Source: Aquibium microcysteis
Lineage (GTDB): Bacteria > Pseudomonadota > Alphaproteobacteria > Rhizobiales > Rhizobiaceae
DNA length: 64,000 bases
Direction of reading: 5' to 3'
Assembly (NCBI RefSeq): GCF_014495845.1
Contig: NZ_CP061080.1
Span: 6,004,001-6,068,000 of the forward strand
The notes below the pieces were generated by a model, which saw nothing but the letters and a program-made list of their open reading frames with translations, had not been told where the DNA came from and did no database searches. Of this stretch, positions 35,457-46,136 are shown in pieces (position 1 is the stretch's first letter; each line of letters opens with the position of its first letter). The position numbers and the translations under genes are program-made.

Positions 35457-36653
35457 ATGAGCGATACCGCCAACCAGCCGGAATTCGGACGTCGACGCGA
35501 AGCGGCCAAGCCGATCGTGCCCAAGACGGCCAACGAGGCGCTTCGCCCGGAGATGGGCACGCCGCCGCCGCGCCGGTCGCGCGCATCGCGCAGCCAGGTC
35601 GTCATCTTCCTGAACTTCCTGATGTCGACGATCTTCCTCGTCACCATCGGTGCCGGTCTTCTCGTCTATTACGGCAAGTTGGAGTTCGAGGGTCCCGGGC
35701 CCTCCGCCACCGGAGCCGTGGTGCTGGTGCGGCCCAGCACCGGCGTGCGCGAGATCGGCGCGCAGCTCGAACGGTCGGGCCTGATCAGCGACGCACGCAT
35801 CTTCGCGCTCGGCGTACGTGCCTATGGTGCCGACGGGGAACTGAAGGCGGGCGAATACGAGATCAAGCCCCGCGCCTCCATGCAGGACATCATGGAGATC
35901 CTCAAGAGCGGCCGGTCCGTTCTCTACTCTCTGACCATCCCGGAAGGCCTGACCGTGGAACAGGCGTTCCAGCGCATCGCCGAGCACGAGGCCCTGGTCG
36001 GCGACATGCCGTCGGATCTCCCTCCGGAGGGAAGCCTGATCGCCGACACGCAGCGCTTCACGCGCGGAACGGAACGCAAGGATCTGATTGCCCGCATGTC
36101 CGCCGCGCAGAAGAGCCTCGTCGAGAGCATCTGGGCGCGCCGCGTCGACGGCCTTCCGCTGAAGGACATCAACGATTTCGTGACCCTCGCGTCGATCGTG
36201 GAAAAGGAGACCGGGCAGGCGGAGGAGCGGTCCCGGGTGGCGGCCGTGTTCATCAACCGGCTGAACAAGGGCATGCGGCTCCAGTCGGATCCCACGATCA
36301 TCTACGGCATCTTCGGCGGCAAGGGCAAACCGGCCGACCGGCCGATCTACCGCTCCGACATCGACAAGCCGACGCCCTACAACACCTACACCATCAACGG
36401 CCTGCCTCCCGGTCCGATCGCCTCGCCCGGCCGTGCCTCTCTCGAAGCCGTCGCCAATCCGTCGAAGACCAATGACCTCTACTTCGTCGCCGACGGCACC
36501 GGCGGTCACGTCTTCGCCGCGACGCTCCAGGAGCACAACGAGAACGTTGCGCGCTGGCGTGCGATCGAGCGCAAGCGGCGCGAGAGCGCTGCGGCGGATC
36601 CGGCTGCGCCTGCGGACGAAACCGGCGAAGCGGAACCGGCGGCGGCAGACTGA
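35457..36653 (+). CDS. mltG: Endolytic murein transglycosylase MltG
   Basis: A 398-residue YceG-like protein with a cytoplasmic head (1-47), one membrane helix (about 49-71, VVIFLNFLMSTIFLVTIGAG), a LysM-like segment and the catalytic domain with Glu in ASIVEKETGQ. It cuts nascent glycan strands and helps set their length. The C-terminal Ala/Pro/Glu-rich tail is extra to the fold. The fabF-mltG-yicC-gmk order is typical of rhizobia. It starts 188 bases after fabF. Confidence 0.95.
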   Translation: MSDTANQPEFGRRREAAKPIVPKTANEALRPEMGTPPPRRSRASRSQVVIFLNFLMSTIFLVTIGAGLLVYYGKLEFEGPGPSATGAVVLVRPSTGVREIGAQLERSGLISDARIFALGVRAYGADGELKAGEYEIKPRASMQDIMEILKSGRSVLYSLTIPEGLTVEQAFQRIAEHEALVGDMPSDLPPEGSLIADTQRFTRGTERKDLIARMSAAQKSLVESIWARRVDGLPLKDINDFVTLASIVEKETGQAEERSRVAAVFINRLNKGMRLQSDPTIIYGIFGGKGKPADRPIYRSDIDKPTPYNTYTINGLPPGPIASPGRASLEAVANPSKTNDLYFVADGTGGHVFAATLQEHNENVARWRAIERKRRESAAADPAAPADETGEAEPAAAD

Positions 36654-36677
36654 GCCGGCGGGCTGACGGGGGACAGC

Positions 36678-37568
36678 ATGACAGTTCAGAGCATGACCGG
36701 CTTCGCCCGCGCGTCGGCGGAGCAGGACGGCGCGTCGATCACCTGGGAATTGCGGTCGGTCAACGGCAAGGGGCTCGAAGCGCGCCTGCGCCTGCCGCCG
36801 GGGCTCGAGCGCGTCGAACAGGCTGCGAAGCAGGCCATTCAGAAGCGTTTCGCCCGCGGCAACATCCAGGCGTCGCTCGCCGTCGCGCGCAGCGGACCGG
36901 CAGCGCGGCCCGTCGTCAACGAGGCGCTCCTCGAGGAGGCCGCCGCGCTGGCGCAGCGGCTCCAGGCGCGCTTCGGCTGTGCGCCGGCATCCGCCGACGG
37001 GCTGCTCGCGCTGCGCGGCGTTCTCGAGATTCCCGAACTGGCCGACGACGAGGACGCGCGGTCGGCTCTCGATGCCGCCATCCTGGCCGTGCTCGACGAA
37101 GCCGTTTCCGGTCTCGAACGGGCGCGCCGCGCAGAAGGCGAGGCCCTCTCGGCGATCCTCCTCGGGCAGGTCGCCGCGATCGAGGCGCTCGTGCTGAGGG
37201 CCGAGGCCGATCCCTCGCGCGATCCGGCCGTCATCCGCGAGCGCATCGGCGCGCAGGTGCGCCTGCTGATGGGCGCGGCCGGGTCGGCGCTCGACGAGAC
37301 CCGGCTGCACATGGAAGCGGCGATCCTGGCCACCAAGGCCGACATCCGCGAGGAGATCGACCGCCTGAAGGCCCATGTCGAATCCGCCCGCCGGATGATC
37401 GAAGCGGGCGGCGCCACGGGCCGCCGGCTCGATTTCCTGGCACAGGAATTCAACCGCGAATCGAATACGCTGTGTTCGAAGTCGAACGCCACCGCCGTCA
37501 CGGCAATCGGCCTGGAACTGAAGGTCGTCGTCGACCAGTTCCGCGAGCAACTGCAGAATCTGGAGTAG
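36678..37568 (+). CDS. yicC: YicC-family endoribonuclease
   Basis: A 296-residue protein starting [12 protein letters not shown], the family signature. [10 protein letters not shown] and the C-terminal DUF1732 part ([20 protein letters not shown]) are present. In E. coli YicC promotes decay of the RyhB small RNA; the role in this organism is inferred. It sits 24 bases after mltG and four bases before gmk. Confidence 0.94.
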   Translation: MTVQSMTGFARASAEQDGASITWELRSVNGKGLEARLRLPPGLERVEQAAKQAIQKRFARGNIQASLAVARSGPAARPVVNEALLEEAAALAQRLQARFGCAPASADGLLALRGVLEIPELADDEDARSALDAAILAVLDEAVSGLERARRAEGEALSAILLGQVAAIEALVLRAEADPSRDPAVIRERIGAQVRLLMGAAGSALDETRLHMEAAILATKADIREEIDRLKAHVESARRMIEAGGATGRRLDFLAQEFNRESNTLCSKSNATAVTAIGLELKVVVDQFREQLQNLE

Positions 37569-37572
37569 AGGC

Positions 37573-38229
37573 ATGGTCGACCGCTCACCGTCCGAGGGCA
37601 TTCGCCGCCGCGGCCTCATGCTCGTGCTCTCCTCCCCGTCGGGGGCCGGCAAGTCGACCATTGCGCGCAACCTGCTCGAGAACGACAAGGGTTTCGAACT
37701 CTCGGTCAGCGTCACGACCCGGCCGCGCCGGTCGAGCGAAATCGACGGCGTCCACTACCACTTCCGTTCGCGCCGCGAGTTCGACTACCTGCGCGATAAC
37801 GACGAACTGCTGGAATGGGCCGAAGTGCACGGCAACTTCTACGCCACGCCCCGCGAGCCGGCCGAGCGGGCGATGAACGAGGGCCGGGACATGCTCTTCG
37901 ACATCGACTGGCAGGGTGCCGAGCAGTTGCGCGAGAAGATGCAGGGCGACATCGTCTCGGTGTTCATCCTGCCGCCCTCCATGTCCGAACTGAAGGCGCG
38001 GCTGCAGCGGCGCGCCGAGGACGACGCCGAGACGATCGCGCGCCGGCTGGCGAATGCCCGCCGGGAGATCGAGCACTGGCGCGACTATGACTACGTGGTG
38101 ATCAATCGCGACCTCGATCGCGCCTACCAGCAGGTGCTCTCGATCGTGGCGGCGGAACGCCTGCGCCGCGACCGCAGCCCCGGCCTGTTCGACTACGTCA
38201 CCCGCCTGCTCGACGAAAAGGTGGAGTGA
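37573..38229 (+). CDS. gmk: Guanylate kinase
   Basis: A 218-residue enzyme phosphorylating GMP to GDP. P-loop [10 protein letters not shown] is at about 19-28, [18 protein letters not shown] carries GMP-binding residues, and [13 protein letters not shown] and the lid [14 protein letters not shown] follow. Complete. It ends 30 bases before the convergent rsmA stop. Confidence 0.97.
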   Translation: MVDRSPSEGIRRRGLMLVLSSPSGAGKSTIARNLLENDKGFELSVSVTTRPRRSSEIDGVHYHFRSRREFDYLRDNDELLEWAEVHGNFYATPREPAERAMNEGRDMLFDIDWQGAEQLREKMQGDIVSVFILPPSMSELKARLQRRAEDDAETIARRLANARREIEHWRDYDYVVINRDLDRAYQQVLSIVAAERLRRDRSPGLFDYVTRLLDEKVE

Positions 38230-38259
38230 CGGTGGCAGCCGTCACGACCGCGGCAGTTC

Positions 38260-39096
38260 TCAGGTGCGCGCAGCGAGCGCGTTGGCCAGGCGCACGAACT
38301 CCTCGACGCTGAGGGTCTCGGCCCTGCGCGTGCCGTCGATGCCGGCCTCGGCGAGCAGGGTTTCGCCACCCACCCGCTTCAGACTCTGGCGCAGCATCTT
38401 GCGCCGCTGGCCGAAGGCCGCCTCGGTCACGCGCTCCAGGAGCTTCAGCTCGGCCGCCGGCGGGACGGCGCGCGGCGTCAGGTGCACCACCGACGAGGTG
38501 ACCTTCGGCGGCGGCGTGAAGGCCTGCCGCGGCACGTCGAAGGCGATCTGCGCCTGCGTCCGCCAGCCGGCCAGGACCCCGAGCCGTCCATAGGCATCGG
38601 CACCGGGAGCGGCCACGATCCGCTCGGCGACTTCCTTCTGGAACATCAGCGTCATCGACGACCAGAACGGCGGCCAGTCGCGGCTCGTCAGCCAGCGCAC
38701 GAGCAGTTCGGTGCCGATGTTGTAGGGCAGGTTCGCCACGATGCGCACCGGCTCGCCCGGCGCGAGCGCGGCGAAGTCGGTCTTCATCGCGTCGCCGGAG
38801 ACCACGTCGAGGCGGCCGGGATAGTGCTCGGCGATCTGCGCCAGCGCCGCCAGGCAGCGCTCGTCCCGCTCGATCGCGATCACGCGCCGCGCGCCGGAGA
38901 ACAGCAGCGCCCGGGTGAGACCTCCGGGCCCGGGCCCTACCTCGATGACCGTACTCTGCGTCAGATCGCCGGCCGCGCGCGCGATCTTGCCGGTCAGGTT
39001 CAGGTCGAGCAGGAAGTTCTGCCCGAGAGACTTCCTCGCGTCGATCCCATGCGCGGCGATGACCTCCCGCAGCGGCGGCAGTCCGTCGGTCGTCAT
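38260..39096 (-). CDS. rsmA: 16S rRNA dimethyladenosine transferase
   Basis: A 278-residue KsgA methyltransferase acting on two adjacent adenines of the 16S rRNA 3' end. It shows [10 protein letters not shown], the SAM motif [16 protein letters not shown], and the catalytic motif NLPYNIGT. Its ATG overlaps the pdxA stop by four bases (39093-39096). Last gene of the lptF-lptG-lptD-surA-pdxA-rsmA run. Confidence 0.97.
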   Translation of the reverse strand: MTTDGLPPLREVIAAHGIDARKSLGQNFLLDLNLTGKIARAAGDLTQSTVIEVGPGPGGLTRALLFSGARRVIAIERDERCLAALAQIAEHYPGRLDVVSGDAMKTDFAALAPGEPVRIVANLPYNIGTELLVRWLTSRDWPPFWSSMTLMFQKEVAERIVAAPGADAYGRLGVLAGWRTQAQIAFDVPRQAFTPPPKVTSSVVHLTPRAVPPAAELKLLERVTEAAFGQRRKMLRQSLKRVGGETLLAEAGIDGTRRAETLSVEEFVRLANALAART

Positions 39097-40142
39097 GCTG
39101 CGGCAGGCCCGCTGCCGCCGGCGAGGGCCGCGGCCATGCGCAGCGCCGCCACGAGGCTGTCGGGACGCGCGATGCCCTTACCGGCGATGTCGAAGGCGGT
39201 GCCATGGTCCGGCGAGGTTCGCACGAAGGGCAGGCCCAGCGTCACGTTGACGGCTTCGTCGAAGGCCAGCGCCTTGGCCGGGATCAGTGCCTGGTCGTGA
39301 TACATGCAGATCGCGACGTCGTAGCCCTGCCGGGCGCGCGCATGGAAGAGCGTGTCGGCGGGAAGGGGCCCGCGGGCGTCGATGCCCTCGCGAAGCAGCG
39401 CCTCCACGGCCGGTCGGACGATGGCCTGGTCCTCCGTGCCCATGGCGCCGTTCTCCCCGGCATGCGGATTGAGCCCCGCGATCGCCAGCCGCGGACGGGC
39501 GATGCCGAAGCGCTGCCGCAGATCCTGCGCCGCGATGCGCGCCGTCTCGACGACCATCTCGGCGGTGAGCATCTCCGGGACGTCACGCAGGGCGACGTGG
39601 ATCGTCACCGGGATGGTGCGCAGGTCGGGGCCGGCGATCATCATCACCGGGCGTATCTCCGTCCCCGTCGCCCGCGCGGCCAGGTGGGCGAGGTACTCGG
39701 TATGGCCGGGAAAGCGGAACCCTGCTTCGTAGAGCGGCTTCTTGGCGATCGGGTTGGTCACCACAGCGGCGGCCTTTCCCGCCAGCGTGTCGGCGACGGC
39801 GCGGTCGATGGCCTCGACGATGCCGGCCGCATTGTCTGCGAGCGGCTCGCCGGGACGATCGGTCAGCCGACCGTCGAGTCTGACGACGGGCAGCGCCCGC
39901 GCGAAGACCTCGACGGCGTCGCCGGGCGAGACGGTTTCCAGGGGGACGTGCAGACCCAGCGCCCGGCCGCGCGCGGCCACGAGCGCCGGATCGGCCAGCA
40001 GATAGAAGGGGGGCAGGCCGAGCGCCTTGCGCTGCGACCATGCGACGAGCGTCAGCTCAGGGCCGATCCCTGACGGATCGCCGCAGGTGACCGCCAGCGG
40101 CACGGCGGGCGACCGCACCTCAGCGATTGATGATTCGCGCAT
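39093..40142 (-). CDS. pdxA: 4-hydroxythreonine-4-phosphate dehydrogenase
   Basis: A 349-residue pyridoxine-pathway enzyme oxidising 4-phosphohydroxy-L-threonine. [12 protein letters not shown] near the start, [20 protein letters not shown] and [14 protein letters not shown] carry substrate and metal (His/Asp) residues. The start at 40142 overlaps the 3' end of surA by 23 bases; the N-terminal dozen residues are not conserved and a later start is possible. Confidence 0.96.
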   Translation of the reverse strand: MRESSIAEVRSPAVPLAVTCGDPSGIGPELTLVAWSQRKALGLPPFYLLADPALVAARGRALGLHVPLETVSPGDAVEVFARALPVVRLDGRLTDRPGEPLADNAAGIVEAIDRAVADTLAGKAAAVVTNPIAKKPLYEAGFRFPGHTEYLAHLAARATGTEIRPVMMIAGPDLRTIPVTIHVALRDVPEMLTAEMVVETARIAAQDLRQRFGIARPRLAIAGLNPHAGENGAMGTEDQAIVRPAVEALLREGIDARGPLPADTLFHARARQGYDVAICMYHDQALIPAKALAFDEAVNVTLGLPFVRTSPDHGTAFDIAGKGIARPDSLVAALRMAAALAGGSGPAAA

Positions 40143-41052
40143 TCTTGCGCAGTTCGTCGAGGTACTTCTTCGCCAGTTCGTCCACCTTGCCGCCGTCGGC
40201 GGCTTCGTTCTGGAAGATCATCCGCGCGACCCGGTCGTCGGAGACCTCGCGCGTGCTGCAGATGCCGATGAACTCGACGCCGCGGTCGGTCTCGCGCACA
40301 GGCGTGGCCTGCCCCGGCTGTGCCGCCTTGATGGGCTTTTCCCATTCCGGCGGCAGTTCGGGAGCGACGATCCGGCCGAGGTCGCGCACGGTCACGTCGA
40401 TCAGGCCCTTGGCGAATTCGCGCGTCGTGCCGCAGCCGTTGAAGCGGGCTCGCATCGCCTCGGCCTCGCGCTTGCGCTTGGCCATCAGCGACTTCCGGTC
40501 GCTGGCGGGGACCACGAAGATCACCTGCTGCAGCATGTACTCGGTGGCCGTCGGCTTCTGGCCGCCTTTCTCCAGCATGCGCTGGACGGCATCCTGCTCG
40601 CTCATGCGTCCTTCGGCACGCGCCCGCGCACCGAGCGCCTGATTCCACCCGATCTGGGCGCGGATGTAGTCCTTGAAGTGCTGCTTGGTCACGCCGGACT
40701 GGGCGAGGATCTGGTCGAGCTGGGCAACCTGCAGCTTGTTGCCCGAAGCGAAGCGGGCATAGGCGTCGTCCACCTGCTTGTCCGTGACATTGATCCGCAG
40801 GCGCGCGATCTCCGACATCTGCAGCGCCTGCTCGATCATGGCGTCGGAAGCGCTGCCGGTCCGGCGCTGCAGCTTCATGAAGGCGCTGCGCCGGGAGATG
40901 TCGTAGCTGGTGACGGGGACGTTGTTCACCACATACTTGATTTCGCTGGCATGCGCCGCGGTCGTCAGGGCCGCCGGAAGCAGAGGCAGGACGATCCCGA
41001 CCGACAGGAAGGCAGGAATGGCGAGGCGTCGCAGGATCGACATCATGGACAT
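40120..41052 (-). CDS. surA: Periplasmic chaperone/peptidylprolyl isomerase, SurA-like
   Basis: A 310-residue protein with an N-terminal signal ([19 protein letters not shown] ... AHA, cleavage about residue 36) followed by a SurA N-domain: [20 protein letters not shown] is the typical opening. A parvulin-like part with the text [20 protein letters not shown] follows. It is shorter than E. coli SurA (about 430) because only one isomerase-like domain is present, as in other rhizobia. The ATG at 41052 follows GAGGAAC. The location directly after lptD (89 bases) matches its role in folding outer-membrane proteins such as LptD. Confidence 0.9.
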   Translation of the reverse strand: MSMMSILRRLAIPAFLSVGIVLPLLPAALTTAAHASEIKYVVNNVPVTSYDISRRSAFMKLQRRTGSASDAMIEQALQMSEIARLRINVTDKQVDDAYARFASGNKLQVAQLDQILAQSGVTKQHFKDYIRAQIGWNQALGARARAEGRMSEQDAVQRMLEKGGQKPTATEYMLQQVIFVVPASDRKSLMAKRKREAEAMRARFNGCGTTREFAKGLIDVTVRDLGRIVAPELPPEWEKPIKAAQPGQATPVRETDRGVEFIGICSTREVSDDRVARMIFQNEAADGGKVDELAKKYLDELRKNARIINR

Positions 41053-41141
41053 GGTGTTCCTCGTGGTGGTCTTCGGGCGATCGAGCAACGCCTCATGTCG
41101 CATCGATACGGCGAAACCATGACTTCCCGCCGGATCCGCCT

Positions 41142-43559
41142 TCACTTGCCGTCCAGACCGGGCAGATCCGTCGATGCCGTGCCGAAATCACCGATGGTGC
41201 GGAAACCGATCCGGAACCCGATATCGAAATCCACTTTGCCGTCGTCGATCGTCTCGGTGCGCGTGAGCGCCATGGCATAGGTGAAGCACTCGTCCGCATA
41301 AGCGAAGTTGATGCCACTCTTCACCAGCGTCTCGGATTCGAAGTCATAGGAGCCGCGGCCGGAGACCGACCAGTTCTCGTTCAGCTGGACGCGGCTGCCG
41401 AGGGAGATCTCGCGCCGGTCGAACTTCAGCCCATAGAGCGGCTGCTTCTCGATGAAGGTATAGCCCGCGACGACATCGACCCGCCCCACCGTCGCCTGGG
41501 CGGCGAAGTCGGTGCGCCGTACGGCCAGCGTCTTCTCGTCGAAGCGACCGCCGGCCGAAAACGTCAGGCTGCCCGGCGACTGGAGGCTGACCATGCCGAC
41601 GAAGTCGGACACGTCCGTTTCCAGGCCCGAATAGGCACCGGCGCTGACGAGGTTGGGCTGGGCGAAGGGGTTTTCGCCGGCAATATGGTAGGACTGGCCG
41701 AACACGGCATTGGCAGTCCAGCCACCACCGAAATCCCCGGAGTAGCGGATGCCGAGATTGGCCCTGGTACCGCCTTCCATGAGATCGTAGCCGGAGAACT
41801 TGTCGTGCTCGAACAGGTTCGTCGCGTCGAAGACGAGGCTCTGGGCATCCTCGTTTGGGATCGACAGCGAATTGCCGTAGGGCGCGTCCGGACGGACCAG
41901 GATCTGGGCGATCGGCTCGAGGACGTGCGAGGCGCTCGTCGTGGAAAACATGACCGGCCAGCGCACTTCCATGCCGGCCGTCGCCATGCCGCGATAGTAG
42001 GACGAGCGGACGTCGGCGGCCACCGCGCCGTAGGAACTGCCGTCATGCGAGTAGGCGAGACCGGCCAGACCCGTCGCCATGCTGGAATAGGCCGCCGCGG
42101 AAGCGGTGGAGAGGTCTGCCCCGATCACGTCGCCACGCGCCGAAAGCAGCGGCGTCAGAACGATGCCGTTCTGGGTGATGAAGTTCCGCTTCCACTCGGT
42201 CGCGAGCGTCAGGCGGCCGGACGTGCCCTCGACGCCGCCGAAGCGAGGGGTCGAATCGTCGAGGGGATTAAGGGCGGCGAAGTCCAGCTTGTTGCGGTGG
42301 ACCACCTGGAGATTGACGTCGAAGCCGAGTTCACCGCCCGCCACCGGATCGTCGAGCGTGTAGGAATAGTCCAGCGACGGAAGCACCCAGGGCTGCAGGG
42401 GATCGCGCTGATTGTCCACGTCGCGGTCCTGGTAGCGGAACTTGAGGACGCGGACGTCGAAGTAATTCCGGTCGTCGAGACCGGTCAGATAGGCCTTGTC
42501 GACCCGCCGGGTCTGAGAGAAGCCCTCGATGCCGTAGGTTCGCGAGAAGTTGGTGTCGCTCTGCAGCAGCGCGTCCCAGCCGAAGCTCCAGCGCGGATTG
42601 ATCGTGAACCGACCCTTCGTGCCCACCATCCAGCGCGTCGTCTCCTGCGCGTCGAGACGGCCGGTGTCGAAGGCGTCGGGATCCTGCTGCATGATCCCGG
42701 CGGCCTTCAGCGAGTAGAAGCCGCTGTCGAAGCGCTGCCGCCACTCGGCTTCCCCGAGGAAGCCCTGGCGCGTGTAATAGTGGCCGGTCAGCGTCAGGTC
42801 GTAATTGGGCGCCAGCGCGATGAAGTAGGGCTGCGACAGCCGTGCCCCGAGGTCGCTCGAATAGCCGATGGAAGGAATGAGGAAGCCGGTCTTGCGCGTC
42901 ACCGAGGGGTCGGCGATCTCGAACGCCGGCAGATGCGCGAGCGGCATCCCGAAGAACTCGAACTGGGCCTGTTCGAACCGCACCGTCCGGGACTGGCCGT
43001 TCCAGATGATCTTCTTCGACTTCACCCGCCAGATCGGCGACTTGTCCGGCTGGTCCTCGCAGGGGGCACAGGCGGTGTAGACGCCGTTGTTGAAGATCGT
43101 CAGCAGACCGGCGCGCCGCTCCGCGCTCTCGGCGGCGAAATAGGTGTCGTCCACCGTCTGGATGCGCAGCGCGTTGACGAAACCGTCCTTGAAATCGTCC
43201 GTGACGTCGATGTCGTCCGAGAAGATGCGGGTGCCGTCGCGATAGATGATCTCGACGTCGCCGACGGCGACGATTCGGCCGGTCTGCTGGTTGTAGGTGA
43301 TGCGGCGCGCCACGAGGCGATTGCCGTCGTATTCGATCCGCACGTCGCCGGCCGCGGTGACCGTCTTGCGGTCGTTGTCGTAGACGAGGTTGTCGGCCTC
43401 GAGAAGCATCGGGCCGTCGCCGGAAGTCGCGGCGAGATCGCCGAGCTCCTGCGCATGGACGGTTGCTGCGCCGAACGCGCACAGCAAGGCCAAGGCCGTC
43501 GCGCCGCACAGAAGGCGCGCACGCGCAGCCGTCCCGCAGCTACCCCTCACCAACCGCAC
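41142..43559 (-). CDS. lptD: LPS assembly outer-membrane protein LptD
   Basis: An 805-residue protein. The signal peptide ends at ATVHAQ (about residue 36). The OstA/LptA-like N-terminal domain (about 50-160) begins MLLEADNLVYDNDRKTVTAAG, and a C-terminal 26-strand barrel follows (QPYFIALAPNYDLTLTGHYY and onward). GTG start at 43559 overlaps the lptG stop (TAGTG) with AAGGAGG inside the lptG end as ribosome-binding site. The much longer open frame upstream is lptG in another frame. Only one Cys pair is seen in the N-domain (TACAPCEDQ) and one Cys near the C-terminus (DECFTYAM), to be compared with the disulfides of the E. coli protein. Confidence 0.95.
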   Translation of the reverse strand: MRLVRGSCGTAARARLLCGATALALLCAFGAATVHAQELGDLAATSGDGPMLLEADNLVYDNDRKTVTAAGDVRIEYDGNRLVARRITYNQQTGRIVAVGDVEIIYRDGTRIFSDDIDVTDDFKDGFVNALRIQTVDDTYFAAESAERRAGLLTIFNNGVYTACAPCEDQPDKSPIWRVKSKKIIWNGQSRTVRFEQAQFEFFGMPLAHLPAFEIADPSVTRKTGFLIPSIGYSSDLGARLSQPYFIALAPNYDLTLTGHYYTRQGFLGEAEWRQRFDSGFYSLKAAGIMQQDPDAFDTGRLDAQETTRWMVGTKGRFTINPRWSFGWDALLQSDTNFSRTYGIEGFSQTRRVDKAYLTGLDDRNYFDVRVLKFRYQDRDVDNQRDPLQPWVLPSLDYSYTLDDPVAGGELGFDVNLQVVHRNKLDFAALNPLDDSTPRFGGVEGTSGRLTLATEWKRNFITQNGIVLTPLLSARGDVIGADLSTASAAAYSSMATGLAGLAYSHDGSSYGAVAADVRSSYYRGMATAGMEVRWPVMFSTTSASHVLEPIAQILVRPDAPYGNSLSIPNEDAQSLVFDATNLFEHDKFSGYDLMEGGTRANLGIRYSGDFGGGWTANAVFGQSYHIAGENPFAQPNLVSAGAYSGLETDVSDFVGMVSLQSPGSLTFSAGGRFDEKTLAVRRTDFAAQATVGRVDVVAGYTFIEKQPLYGLKFDRREISLGSRVQLNENWSVSGRGSYDFESETLVKSGINFAYADECFTYAMALTRTETIDDGKVDFDIGFRIGFRTIGDFGTASTDLPGLDGK

Positions 43560-44647
43560 TAACCGTCCTCCTTGTACAGCAGGAATGTCACGCCAAAGAA
43601 CATGGCGATGACAACCGGAACCCACGCTGCAACCACCGGCGGCACAATCCCCGAACTGCCGAACGCCTTCACGAGAGTCGTCACGACATAAAGCAGAAAC
43701 CCGGCCGCGATGCCACCCAGAATGAGAGTCCCCGATTGCCCCAGCCTGACGAATCCCATCGACACCGTCGCCGCGATCAGCGTCATGGCGACCATGAGCA
43801 CCGGCAGGGCGACGAGCGAATGATACTGCATCGAAAAACCGTTTGCAGCATAGCCATACGCTTTCGCGGTCTCGATTTTTTCGCCGAGCTCGAAGAACGG
43901 CGTCGCCTCGGGCCGGGCGAGGCGCTGCTGGACGAATTCGGGCCTCAGATTGGTGGGCACGCGCGTGGTGACGCTGGCGACCGGCTTGTCTCCCGACTTG
44001 AAGCCGCGGACGTCCGTCAGGATCCACTCGCCATCGGCGAGATCCGCGCGCCTGGCGTCCTGGCGCTCGGTGATGCGCCCTTCCTTGTCGATGTGGAGGA
44101 AGACGGCGTCGGAGAGCGCCAGCCCGCCATCGAGGACCGCGCGCGCGCCGATGATGACATCCCCGGTCTCGCCGCGCTGCCGCAGCCAGGGCGTCGACGA
44201 CGCAGAAACCTTGTTCGAGCTTCCGGAGCGGATGTCGCTTTCCATCCGCTCGACGGCCGAGAAGCCGTAGGCGGCGATCGGGTTGAGCACGAGCACCGAG
44301 GCCAGCCCGAAGACGAAGGCGCCGATGCAGGCCGGCAGCAGGAATTGCCAGGCCGAGATGCCGGCTGCACGTGCGATCACCAGTTCGTACTTGCGGTTCA
44401 GCGCGATCAGCGTCGCCATTGCGGCAAACAGGGCGATGAAGGGAACGGTGATCTGCAGCACCATCGGCGTGCGCAGGCTGGTCATCAGCAGGCCGACCGG
44501 CAGACTGTAGCCGGGCAGGCCGCTCAGCCGGCTCGACTGCTCGGTGAAGTCGATGATGAAGATCAGCGAGAAGATGCCGATGAGGAACCAGGCGGTGATG
44601 ACGATGTACCGCCGGAAGAAATAGCGCCCGAGCGTCCAGCCGATCAT
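43559..44647 (-). CDS. lptG: LPS export permease LptG
   Basis: A 362-residue inner-membrane YjgP/YjgQ family subunit. N-terminal helices (LGRYFFRRYIVITAWFLIGI ... TPMVLQITVPFIALFAAM), a periplasmic beta-jellyroll (about 140-265) and C-terminal helices give the LptF/G layout. With LptF and the LptB2 ATPase it extracts LPS from the inner membrane. Start ATG 44647 overlaps the lptF stop by four bases; the stop overlaps the lptD start. Confidence 0.95.
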   Translation of the reverse strand: MIGWTLGRYFFRRYIVITAWFLIGIFSLIFIIDFTEQSSRLSGLPGYSLPVGLLMTSLRTPMVLQITVPFIALFAAMATLIALNRKYELVIARAAGISAWQFLLPACIGAFVFGLASVLVLNPIAAYGFSAVERMESDIRSGSSNKVSASSTPWLRQRGETGDVIIGARAVLDGGLALSDAVFLHIDKEGRITERQDARRADLADGEWILTDVRGFKSGDKPVASVTTRVPTNLRPEFVQQRLARPEATPFFELGEKIETAKAYGYAANGFSMQYHSLVALPVLMVAMTLIAATVSMGFVRLGQSGTLILGGIAAGFLLYVVTTLVKAFGSSGIVPPVVAAWVPVVIAMFFGVTFLLYKEDG

Positions 44648-45834
44648 GGCCGTCCCCCCACGGTCCCGGCGGCATCCATCCGCCCCGGCCGCCGGCCGGA
44701 CCACCGGCCAAGGGAATCGGAGATCTTCGCCAGCCAGTCGGCCGGCGGCGTCATCGCCCGCCCGGTCAGGATGAAGTAGAGCGCAAACAGGACGTTGCCT
44801 GCGATCATGGCATAGACCCAGGGGATGTAGGCGGCGGATTCCTCGACCTTGTCGGTCATGACGTAGCCCTGCCAACGGGCGACGAGCGCGACCCCGACTG
44901 CCGCGATCATGGGATGAATCCGCGCCTCGCGATGCGACCTCACGTCGCCGGCGGCGGCGAGGGCGAAGAGCCCGAAGACGATCGAGTAGAACCATTCCGA
45001 CAGGATCCGGTGCGCTTCGGCGGTATAAAGCAGCGGCGCGCGCTGGACGATCCGGTCGTTGGGCGGCGGATCGAGAAGATAGGCGAGGGAACGGTCCTTC
45101 GGCGAGAAATAGATCTCGCCGGTCTTCGATGCGAAGCCGGAAAGGTCGAATGCATAGGAGACGAAACGGATGACCGACACGTCTCCGCCGGGGGCCTTGC
45201 GGTGGACCTCGCCGTCGCGCATCAGCAGGATCTGGCCGCCGTCGACGCGCTGGATGTCGCCCTCCTTCGCGTAGAACAGGAGATCGACGTTCTTCTCGCG
45301 CGAATCGGCGACGACGATGCCGCCGAGCCTGCCATCCGGCAGGCGATCGCTCACCTGCACGTAGAGCCCGTCCTCGATCCTGCGGAACGAGCCTTCCTGG
45401 ATCACGGTGGAAAGAAGATCCGCATGCGACGTCGCGATGATTTCGCGCACGCGTTGCCGCGCAGCAGGCTCCACGAAGACGTCGACCGCGAAGGAGAGGA
45501 CAGCCGCCAGTACCGCGAGCAGCATGATCGGGCGGATGATCGTCATGCGCCCTGCACCGGAGGCCGCGATGACCGAAAGTTCCGAGTCCTGGTTCATCGC
45601 CGAGAGCGCCTGCGTCGCTCCGATGATCACCGCGAAGGGCGCGACCACGGGTATCATCGTCGGCAGGAGCAGGGTCGCCAGTTGCAGGAAGGCCAGCGCC
45701 GTCTGACCGCTGTCGGTGACGAGGTTTATGCGCCCGAGGACCTGCGTCGTCCACGCAATCGCCACGGCGATGGCCAGCGTCGCCGCCGCCACCTTGAGGG
45801 CGCGCAGGAAAATGTATCGTTCGACGAGCTTCAT
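44644..45834 (-). CDS. lptF: LPS export permease LptF
   Basis: A 396-residue partner of LptG starting MKLVERYIFLRALKVAAAT. Family marks are LPTMIPVVAPFAVIIGA, NQDSELSVIAASGAGR (the coupling region facing the ATPase) and VDVFVEPAARQRVREI. It has six transmembrane helices with a central periplasmic domain. First gene of the operon; its promoter should lie in the 302-base gap to pepA. Confidence 0.95.
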   Translation of the reverse strand: MKLVERYIFLRALKVAAATLAIAVAIAWTTQVLGRINLVTDSGQTALAFLQLATLLLPTMIPVVAPFAVIIGATQALSAMNQDSELSVIAASGAGRMTIIRPIMLLAVLAAVLSFAVDVFVEPAARQRVREIIATSHADLLSTVIQEGSFRRIEDGLYVQVSDRLPDGRLGGIVVADSREKNVDLLFYAKEGDIQRVDGGQILLMRDGEVHRKAPGGDVSVIRFVSYAFDLSGFASKTGEIYFSPKDRSLAYLLDPPPNDRIVQRAPLLYTAEAHRILSEWFYSIVFGLFALAAAGDVRSHREARIHPMIAAVGVALVARWQGYVMTDKVEESAAYIPWVYAMIAGNVLFALYFILTGRAMTPPADWLAKISDSLGRWSGRRPGRMDAAGTVGGRP

Positions 45835-46136
45835 CCGTATGGCTGTCGGTGTCCCTGTGCGCGCCGTCGCCCGCGGCGGCAGGTTATGCCGTCGCCGCCA
45901 GCGTCTCAAGCGTCCGTCGCACTGCTTCTCTTCTCGTGCCCGCCGTCCAATAGCGGATTGTGCGCAAGCACGGCTAAAAAAGGGCGAAGGGACGCGGTTA
46001 ACATTTCGTGAACGCCGCGGGCGGGCCGCCGGCGTCCGGCCGACGCTTCCCGTGTGCCGATTCCCATCCGCCGGCCGATGCTCTACATAGACGTGTCATC
46101 TTGCCGGCCTTGGCCGGCTCAAATCCCGGGTAAGCC
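45835..46136. promoter_or_regulatory. Divergent intergenic region between lptF and pepA
   Basis: 302 non-coding bases that must hold promoters for both divergent genes. A promoter-like pair toward pepA is TTCCCA (46061-46066) and TACATA (46084-46089), 17 bases apart; both are weak. A CCGGCC-TT-GGCCGG hairpin lies just before pepA (about 46104-46117). The AT-richer stretch GGTTAACATTTCGTGAAC at 45998-46015 is unassigned. Confidence 0.35.

Noticed and set aside
41142..44711. A single 1189-codon protein covering lptD and lptG
   Set aside because: The upstream part is lptG read in the wrong frame; both genes have complete family sequences with their own start and stop signals.
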